Positions 1-4,254 of a stretch of DNA of 5,258 nucleotides are shown here, one piece after another (position 1 is the first letter of the stretch; each line of letters starts with the position of its first letter). The translations under genes were made by a program, and so were the position numbers. The stretch covers positions 1-5,258 of the forward strand of contig NZ_JACIYL010000264.1 of NCBI RefSeq assembly GCF_014359955.1, in the 5' to 3' direction. Source of the stretch: Thermogutta sp. (lineage in GTDB: Bacteria; Planctomycetota; Planctomycetia; Pirellulales; Thermoguttaceae). A model generated the notes under the pieces. It did not search any database. It was not told the origin of the DNA and saw only the letters and a program-made list of their open reading frames with translations.

Positions 1-181
1 TTCAGTCAGGACGCCACCCAGTATAGCACACGAAGTGGACTAATTGCAAGCATGACGAAGGGCTCTTTTCAGGCAAAAGATGTCCATTTGATGCGCATCT
101 GACGCGTAGCAGGGGTGATGTCGGGTGGGAGTGGAGCGCGGGGGCCGGCTCGGGGGTATCGAGGCTTTTTCGGCTTGGCGA

Positions 182-934
182 TCAGCCTGCATTGGGTTCT
201 GAAGATGGACGACACGTCTGGTCCAGGGCGAGGACGTCGGTGGCGGTCACTTCCAGGGTTGTCCCGAAGGTGACGTTTGCCCGGAGGGCCTCCGCCAGAC
301 GATGAAGGTATTGCCGGCGGCGAATTGGACGTGCCCCCAGCGATTGCGTGACCGGGGTGAGCATCTGGATGTCCACAAGGCGATACCCCCGCGCCTTGAG
401 ATGGGCGAGCAGATACAACAGGGCCACCTTGGAGGCATTGCTGATGCGATAGAACATGGATTCGGCCGCGAAAAGCCCACGCAGCGCCACACCGTACACG
501 CCGCCTGCCAGCTCGTCGCCTTTCCAGGCTTCGACGCTGTGGGCATAGCCGAGTTCGTGGAGATGGGTGTAGGCTTCGATGATTGCTGGGGTGATCCAGG
601 TGGCACCCGCCCGACCGTTCGCGGTGGCACAGGCGTGGATCACGCCGGAAAAATCGCGGTCCACAGTGATCTGAAAATCCCCACGCTTGATGATCGGTCG
701 CAGGCGATGCGGGATGTGGATGTGTTCCCATTCGAAAATCGCGCGAATCCCCGGCGAGGCCCAAACGATGGGCGAGGCCTCATCGATCGGCCAGGGAAAA
801 ATGCCGTGGGCATAGGCGTCGAGGAGGACCTCCGGGTGGAGAGTTCCCCCCACGGCTACCACGCCGTAACGATTGGCGGATTCGGCCGGTGGAAAAAATC
901 GCGAAGGACGGAAAGGCGACAGGTCATCCCGCAT
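182..934 (-). CDS. aat: Leucyl/phenylalanyl-tRNA--protein transferase
   Basis: Cytoplasmic enzyme that transfers Leu or Phe from aminoacyl-tRNA to the N-terminus of proteins beginning with Lys or Arg, creating a primary N-degron read by ClpS-ClpAP. The 250-residue product matches the family from end to end (E. coli Aat is about 234). Visible signatures: VAVGG at 26-30, GIFPW at 44-48, TWITPAIIEAY at 112-122, HELGYAHSVEAW at 126-137, GGVYGVALRGLFAAESMF at 144-161, NASKVAL at 166-172, LVDIQ at 186-190 (DCQ in E. coli) and SLGARPIRRRQYL at 198-210. The ATG at 934 places the conserved FFPP/AVGG block at its usual distance from the N-terminus. No convincing Shine-Dalgarno precedes it. A TAAAAT hexamer about 31 bases upstream (plus-strand 965-970) could be a -10 box, but no good -35 accompanies it. 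The gene stands alone, divergent from the protease gene. It appears intact, and the family call is secure. Confidence 0.96.
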   Translation of the reverse strand: MRDDLSPFRPSRFFPPAESANRYGVVAVGGTLHPEVLLDAYAHGIFPWPIDEASPIVWASPGIRAIFEWEHIHIPHRLRPIIKRGDFQITVDRDFSGVIHACATANGRAGATWITPAIIEAYTHLHELGYAHSVEAWKGDELAGGVYGVALRGLFAAESMFYRISNASKVALLYLLAHLKARGYRLVDIQMLTPVTQSLGARPIRRRQYLHRLAEALRANVTFGTTLEVTATDVLALDQTCRPSSEPNAG

Positions 935-1110
935 GGCTAAATGGATCGCAGGGCTTTTCTGTCTATTTTAACAGGTGCTTCTCGGCACACGGGATCATCC
1001 CCATTGGCCAGGGACCGGGCGATGCGGCGGTCCCGTGACACATCGTCGCTTTTCCTCCGCCAATGGAAACGTGAACATCCGCACGCGCTTGAGTGGCAGC
1101 GGAATTCAGC

Positions 1111-1134
1111 CGGAGGGACCTGTTTGTCAGGTCC
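1111..1134 (+). repeat. Hairpin unit A (ACCTG stem type)
   Basis: Foot CGGAG at 1111-1115, left arm GGACCTG at 1116-1122, loop TTTGT at 1123-1127, right arm CAGGTCC at 1128-1134. The stem is a perfect 7 bp. The loop differs from the CTTGT consensus at its first base. No T-run follows, so a simple intrinsic terminator is unlikely. Confidence 0.88.
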
Positions 1135-1169
1135 GTCGTGATACGTTCGATCATCAATTTCTTTTTCCC

Positions 1170-1193
1170 GGGCACGACAAGCGTGCCCCTCCG
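1170..1193 (-). repeat. Hairpin unit B (GCACG stem type)
   Basis: Read on the minus strand: foot CGGAG (1193-1189), left arm GGGCACG (1188-1182), loop CTTGT (1181-1177), right arm CGTGCCC (1176-1170). The stem is a perfect 7 bp with the consensus loop. Compared with units A and C, three of the seven stem pairs are replaced by different Watson-Crick pairs, while foot, loop and closing pair are unchanged. Confidence 0.88.
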
Positions 1194-1200
1194 AATCGTC

Positions 1201-1224
1201 CGGAGGGACCTGCTTGTCAGGTCC
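1201..1224 (+). repeat. Hairpin unit C (ACCTG stem type)
   Basis: Foot CGGAG at 1201-1205, left arm GGACCTG at 1206-1212, loop CTTGT at 1213-1217, right arm CAGGTCC at 1218-1224. This is the cleanest ACCTG-type copy, with a perfect stem and consensus loop. It faces unit B foot to foot across AATCGTC (1194-1200). Confidence 0.9.
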
Positions 1225-1604
1225 GCTTAAATGATCCGCCCCTATTCACCTACATTCCGGTGGGGGCATTGATGAATTGCCCCTGTCACTCCTTGCATCC
1301 GCGGCGTCTCATCGTTTCCACAAAAATGGGATGCTTCAGGAAGATCCCGGATTGCCTCACAGGCGACAGTTCCGCCCTTCAGCGGGTGAATGGCTGATCC
1401 TGCCCACTGTGACATACCTCCGGGCGTGGGCTGAAAAAAACTTGCAACATCCGCCCGAGTGTGACAACAACAGAGAAAGGATTCAGAGTGTGGGGCTGCT
1501 CAGAAGATCCACGCCGCGCTGCCGGGAAACCACGGTGGGTGTTCGAGGGACCGCACTCTCCTGGGCTGATAGCGGTAGGAATGTCCCATGCGATATTTCC
1601 CAGG

Positions 1605-1619
1605 CGGTCACGGTGACCG
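1605..1619. promoter_or_regulatory. 15-base dyad upstream of the protease gene
   Basis: CGGTCAC and GTGACCG form 7-base arms around a single central G. The dyad ends 48 bases before the protease start codon, where an operator or leader hairpin could sit. Roughly one inverted repeat of this size with a short spacer is expected by chance in a window this long, and there is no second copy nearby. It is a weak candidate for a regulator-binding site. Confidence 0.25.
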
Positions 1620-1653
1620 GACAGTGTTTGGTGTTATTTTTTGACGAGCGGAA

Positions 1654-1660
1654 AAGGAGA
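1654..1660 (+). promoter_or_regulatory. Shine-Dalgarno of the protease gene
   Basis: AAGGAGA lies 7 bases before the GTG at 1668. This decides the start: the alternative in-frame TTG at 1641 has no such motif and would put nine polar residues ahead of the signal peptide. Confidence 0.8.
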
Positions 1661-1667
1661 CGCATCC

Positions 1668-2531
1668 GTGAGGAAGCATCGTTGTATGGCGTTTGTGCTT
1701 TGGATGATCTGGCAGTGGGTCGGCTTTGGACTGACGACACAACTCCGGGCGGAACAGGCTTCGGGAAGTCCGGGTTTTCTCACGCAGGTCACCTGGGCCA
1801 CCGTGAAGATCACCAATCCGGGTTCGACGGCCACGGGATTTCTCGTGGAGTTGCCCTCCGGGCGACGGGTGCTGGTCTCGGCCGCCCATGTATTTTCCAC
1901 CATGAAGGGGGACGAATGCACAGTCATTTTGCACCGCCGGGGAGAAGACGGCCGGATTGTGAAAAATCCGCAAACCATTCCCGTGCGTCGCGACAACAAG
2001 GAGCTGTGGGAGAAACACCCCACGGCCGACGTGGCCGTCATCAGGGTTGATTTTCAGCACGATGCCAACCTGGCGGTTTTGCCCTATGATTGTCTGGCAA
2101 CGGAAGAGGTCCTGGAAAAACTGCCGCTGGAACCGGGACTTCTTGTGCGGGCATTGGGATTTCCTCATGCCAACATCTTTAAAGGCAATCCGGAAGAGTT
2201 CGGCATCGCGCGATTGGGCTGCATCGCCAGTTACCCCCTGCTGCCGATCAAAGAGAATCCTCGCTTCCTGGTGGATATGAACACGTTTGAAGGGGATAGC
2301 GGCGGGCCTGTTTTCGCGCTGGCCGGTGGAAACAGCGCGTCCGGCGATTCCGCGGAGATGGCGGCCGGTTATGTCATTGGACTGGTCAGCGGGCAGCACT
2401 TTGTGGACGAGGAATTCAAGCTCATCTATCAGAGCGGCAAGTTTCGTCACCGCATGGGCCTGGCGATCATTGTCCCCTCGGTCTTCATTCGGGAAACAAT
2501 CGACCGGGTCATGGCCGCAGGGGGAAATTGA
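1668..2531 (+). CDS. Exported trypsin-like serine protease
   Basis: Predicted serine endopeptidase of the chymotrypsin/trypsin fold (trypsin-like peptidase domain, broadly HtrA-like core), 287 residues from a GTG start chosen for its strong Shine-Dalgarno. Residues 1-28 look like a signal peptide: a basic start (RKHR at 2-5), a Trp-rich hydrophobic core at about 7-24, and a plausible cleavage after LRA. The catalytic triad is visible: His74 in SAAH, Asp121 in TADVAVI, Ser211 in GDSGGP. GFLVELPSG at 57-65 is the strand before the His, and GYVIGLVSG at 234-242 fits the strand after the Ser. No PDZ or other C-terminal domain follows, unlike DegP/DegS. Three cysteines remain after cleavage (84, 142, 185). 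It probably acts in the periplasm or outside the cell; the substrate is unknown. It is transcribed alone, between inverted hairpin arrays. The fold call is secure; the physiological role is not. Confidence 0.9.
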   Translation: MRKHRCMAFVLWMIWQWVGFGLTTQLRAEQASGSPGFLTQVTWATVKITNPGSTATGFLVELPSGRRVLVSAAHVFSTMKGDECTVILHRRGEDGRIVKNPQTIPVRRDNKELWEKHPTADVAVIRVDFQHDANLAVLPYDCLATEEVLEKLPLEPGLLVRALGFPHANIFKGNPEEFGIARLGCIASYPLLPIKENPRFLVDMNTFEGDSGGPVFALAGGNSASGDSAEMAAGYVIGLVSGQHFVDEEFKLIYQSGKFRHRMGLAIIVPSVFIRETIDRVMAAGGN

Positions 2532-2653
2532 CCCATTCCCACTTTTGTAAAAACCTGCGTCATGTCCCGGGCACAATGTGGCGTAGGGAGAGGTTGTGAA
2601 TGGCCCCAACGGAACACGGTTGAATTGGGGTGGATCATCCAGGGTTAACAGGC

Positions 2654-2677
2654 GGACCTGACAGCCAGGTCCCTCCG
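2654..2677 (-). repeat. Hairpin unit D (ACCTG stem type)
   Basis: Read on the minus strand: foot CGGAG (2677-2673), left arm GGACCTG, loop GCTGT (2665-2661), right arm CAGGTCC (2660-2654). The stem is perfect and the loop has diverged, keeping the final GT. Confidence 0.87.
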
Positions 2678-2683
2678 AGGGGT

Positions 2684-2707
2684 CGGAGGGGCACGCTTGT
2701 CGTGCCC
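2684..2707 (+). repeat. Hairpin unit E (GCACG stem type)
   Basis: Foot CGGAG at 2684-2688, left arm GGGCACG at 2689-2695, loop CTTGT at 2696-2700, right arm CGTGCCC at 2701-2707. It is identical in all 24 bases to unit B, in the opposite orientation. Confidence 0.9.
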
Positions 2708-2742
2708 GGTGAAAGGGAATGGATTGTCAACCGGTGTTCATC

Positions 2743-2766
2743 GGACCTGACAGGCAGGTCCCTCCG
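2743..2766 (-). repeat. Hairpin unit F (ACCTG stem type)
   Basis: Read on the minus strand: foot CGGAG (2766-2762), left arm GGACCTG, loop CCTGT (2754-2750), right arm CAGGTCC (2749-2743). The stem is perfect; the loop differs from consensus by one base. Confidence 0.87.
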
Positions 2767-2774
2767 AAGCAGGC

Positions 2775-2798
2775 GGACCTGACGAGCGGGTCCCGCCG
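2775..2798 (-). repeat. Hairpin unit G (degenerate ACCTG type)
   Basis: Read on the minus strand: foot CGGCG (2798-2794) instead of CGGAG, left arm GGACCCG, loop CTCGT (2786-2782), right arm CAGGTCC (2781-2775). One stem pair is a C/A mismatch on the minus strand but a U-G wobble in a plus-strand transcript. It follows F in the same orientation after 8 bases and has no partner in the left array. Confidence 0.7.
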
Positions 2799-2911
2799 GG
2801 TTGAATCTCGTCCCCGCGCGAACTCGTGTGGCGGTCCACCTGCCCGTTGGTGCAGTAAAACTGCGGATGAGGCAGAGAGGCAAATTCCGGCCCGCGAGTC
2901 GCTTCGACGGC

Positions 2912-4195
2912 TCAGCGCAGTGTCGGCCGCGACTGGGCGACGGCTTTCTCTTCCGGTGGTTTGGCCGGCCTTGACGGGGCGCTGGCCCGGCAGGGTGCGA
3001 GTGCGAGCAGCGCGAACGCCGTGCCATACTGCTGATGGTAGTCGTAGAAGGGGAAGTCCCACCAGGAGCCGTCTTTTTCCTGGAGGGGAAGCAGAATGGC
3101 CGCCAGACGGCCGTAGAAGTCCGGCCGCTCGGACTCCGGAAGCTGTCCGATGCACAGCGAGGCGTAGTAATGCCCGTAGTAAAAGAAATATCCTGCAATA
3201 GCGAAGAACGATTCATGGGGGATGGGGCGTTTTCGGCCGAGATCGAGCCAGCCATCCCGGGCGAAAAAGCGGTCCAGCCAGGTGCGGAGGACATCATCGG
3301 TGACGGTGGTATCGCCCCACAGTCGCATGGCCAGATTGCAGGCCTGCGACCGCCCAAGGCTCCCTGCCGGCATGTTGACGGGATGGAGCGGGCGCATTTT
3401 GAGGTATTCGCCGTAGCAGTACGTGTAATCCGGCTTACGCTGGCGGAGGATGGAGGCTTTGGCGCGGTCGATGAGTTTTTCGGGAATCTTGAGTCCCACC
3501 TGCTGGGCTTCGTGGAAGGCGACCAGGACTGTGGCCGTCACAAAGCTGATGGTGGAGCCGCCGGGTTTTTGAGTGCCGTAATCGAAGTCGTAGTAGGCCC
3601 AGCCGCCGTTCACGCATTCATAACGGATGAGCCGGTCGAGCTGCGTCTCCATCACTTCGCGAAGGACCGCCTGTTTGGCGGGATCACCTTTGTGACGACG
3701 GATCAAGCGGGTCAGAGCCTGGAGGGAGTAGGCATGCGCCCAGTTGTTGTAAATGGCATCGGGTGTTGCCCGGCGGACTTTCGGCAGGTTGGCGATGAGC
3801 CACGCTTCACCGCGATCGATCGCTTCCTGAACCTCGGAGCGGGAATCTTTCACGTCAATGAGGGCCGCCACGCAAAGGGATGTGACGGCGGCGCGAAAGG
3901 CCTGATGGGCCCCGGGCACAGGAGCATAAATGTTGAGGCCCTTGGTGTTATGGGGAGATCCCCAGGAGCCGTCCCGATTCTGGCGGAGGAGGAGAAAATC
4001 GACTCCCCGGCGGATGGCCCGATCGATCTCCTCGCGACTCGGCGGCACAGCGGGCGGGGGCTTGGGACCCTCGGTGGCCAGCGGAGGTGGGCCGGGCGGG
4101 GTCTGCGGAGTTTCGGCGAAGACCGCCCCGCTCCGGGGAACCAGCAGGAATCCAGCCACCCATACGACCAGAAGCACACACAAACGCCGCCGCAT
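2912..4195 (-). CDS. Exported prenyltransferase/squalene-oxidase-repeat protein
   Basis: Secreted protein of 427 residues with the alpha/alpha-toroid repeats shared by squalene-hopene cyclases and prenyltransferase beta subunits. Residues 1-27 form a signal peptide (RRR at 2-4, hydrophobic 5-19, VFA before the likely cut). A Pro-rich linker spans about 30-52, followed by the helical repeat domain from about 53 to 400. QW-like turns are visible: RQNRDGSWGS at 71-80, VNGGWAYYDF at 195-204 and QEKDGSWWDFP at 372-382. The tail after 402 is Ala/Pro/Lys-rich. No DXDD cyclase acid motif and no thioester motif is seen, so a terpene-cyclase reaction is doubtful; a binding or scaffold role is as likely. 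The ATG at 4195 is preferred over the in-frame GTG at 4240 because it begins the signal peptide and has AGAGGG 8 bases upstream. It lies 59 bases downstream of the adaptor gene on the same strand, probably in one operon. The fold is likely; the function is unknown. Confidence 0.85.
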   Translation of the reverse strand: MRRRLCVLLVVWVAGFLLVPRSGAVFAETPQTPPGPPPLATEGPKPPPAVPPSREEIDRAIRRGVDFLLLRQNRDGSWGSPHNTKGLNIYAPVPGAHQAFRAAVTSLCVAALIDVKDSRSEVQEAIDRGEAWLIANLPKVRRATPDAIYNNWAHAYSLQALTRLIRRHKGDPAKQAVLREVMETQLDRLIRYECVNGGWAYYDFDYGTQKPGGSTISFVTATVLVAFHEAQQVGLKIPEKLIDRAKASILRQRKPDYTYCYGEYLKMRPLHPVNMPAGSLGRSQACNLAMRLWGDTTVTDDVLRTWLDRFFARDGWLDLGRKRPIPHESFFAIAGYFFYYGHYYASLCIGQLPESERPDFYGRLAAILLPLQEKDGSWWDFPFYDYHQQYGTAFALLALAPCRASAPSRPAKPPEEKAVAQSRPTLR

Positions 4196-4203
4196 TGCTG
4201 GAG

Positions 4204-4209
4204 CCCTCT
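4204..4209 (-). promoter_or_regulatory. Shine-Dalgarno of the repeat-protein gene
   Basis: AGAGGG on the minus strand lies 8 bases before the ATG at 4195. The competing GTG at 4240 has only an AGG directly abutting it. This supports the shorter reading, which begins at the signal peptide. Confidence 0.6.
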
Positions 4210-4254
4210 GAGTTGCTCTTGCAGTTTCGAAGTCGATCACCCTGCCTGACCCTG

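Larger units (their letters stand above)
1111..1276 (+). repeat. Composite hairpin array, left copy (A-B-C plus extension)
   Basis: Three hairpin units in the order A (forward), B (reverse), C (forward), followed by a non-hairpin-unit segment at 1231-1276. The stems of A and B are separated by 35 bases. B and C sit head to head with 7 bases between their CGGAG feet. The whole arrangement recurs in inverted orientation at 2594-2766, downstream of the protease gene. Blocks shared with the inverted right copy beyond unit C include ATGATCC, CCCC, ATTCA, TTCCG and GGGG followed shortly by CATT. By hand, about 33 of 46 positions match over 1231-1276. Outer and inner ends are approximate. It resembles a BIME (paired REP palindromes) in general architecture. 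Confidence 0.75.
935..1667. other. Divergent intergenic region with hairpin repeats
   Basis: This 733-base stretch lies between the start of aat (leftward) and the start of the protease gene (rightward), so it must hold both promoters. I see no supportable gene in it. Open frames crossing it have no recognisable protein content and run straight through the palindromic repeats. It contains hairpin units A, B and C, an inward extension homologous to sequence downstream of the protease (1231-1276), mutually exclusive G/C-rich stems at 1238-1283, and a 15-base dyad at 1605-1619. From about 1284 to 1604 I see nothing specific. Confidence 0.7.
2594..2766 (-). repeat. Composite hairpin array, right copy (inverted)
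   Basis: Inverted counterpart of 1111-1276. Read on the minus strand it runs F (forward, ACCTG), E (reverse, GCACG), D (forward, ACCTG), then a segment at 2638-2594 aligning with 1231-1276. The spacer between the E and F stems is 35 bases (2708-2742), exactly as between A and B, and matches it at about 19 of 35 positions by hand. The D and E feet are 6 bases apart (7 in the left copy). Just inside D there are 14 bases (2639-2652) where the left copy has 5. The inner segment also forms a stem, CCCCAA at 2604-2609 with TTGGGG at 2625-2630, where the left copy has GCCCC/GGGGC. Confidence 0.75.
2532..2911. other. Convergent intergenic region rich in hairpin repeats
   Basis: This 380-base stretch separates the 3' ends of the protease gene (rightward) and the repeat-protein gene (leftward). 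It holds the right-hand composite array (D-E-F) and a degenerate seventh unit G. A weak short stem, GCAGT and ACTGC around AAA at 2852-2864, lies between G and the end of the leftward gene. No classical terminator with a T-tract is visible for either gene, so the palindromes may serve as transcript 3' ends. No coding region is supported here. Confidence 0.65.

Noticed and set aside
90..99. Perfect 10-base palindrome GATGCGCATC downstream of aat
   Set aside because: Several 10-base palindromes are expected by chance in a window of this length, and nothing around it suggests a site.
302..940. 212-codon plus-strand frame and a 231-codon minus-strand frame (69-764) overlapping aat
   Set aside because: aat is confirmed by family motifs along its whole length. 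The overlapping frames are low-complexity Arg/Pro/Gly-rich shadows.
965..970. Possible -10 box (TAAAAT on the minus strand) for aat
   Set aside because: No acceptable -35 hexamer lies 16-18 bases upstream, so it was not listed as a promoter.
1111..1224. CRISPR array
   Set aside because: Units alternate in orientation, differ in stem sequence and have unequal, very short spacers. CRISPR repeats would be direct and evenly spaced.
975..1397. 140-codon plus-strand frame in the divergent intergenic region
   Set aside because: Much of it is translated hairpin repeats (giving peptides such as EGPACQVR) and there is no conserved protein signal. Such frames could be misannotated as hypothetical proteins.
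1277..2050. 257-codon plus-strand frame overlapping the start of the protease gene
   Set aside because: Its second half is an out-of-frame reading of the protease, and its first half has no domain-like content or credible ribosome-binding site.
2654..2707. Simple intrinsic terminators between the convergent genes
   Set aside because: The hairpins are stable but none is followed by a T-tract on either strand, and identical units lie in the divergent promoter region upstream. A terminator role is possible but not shown.
3035..4249. 404-codon open frame on the plus strand opposite the repeat-protein gene
   Set aside because: Its translation shows no recognisable domain and it is antisense to a well-supported exported protein. 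Long antisense frames are common in GC-rich genes.
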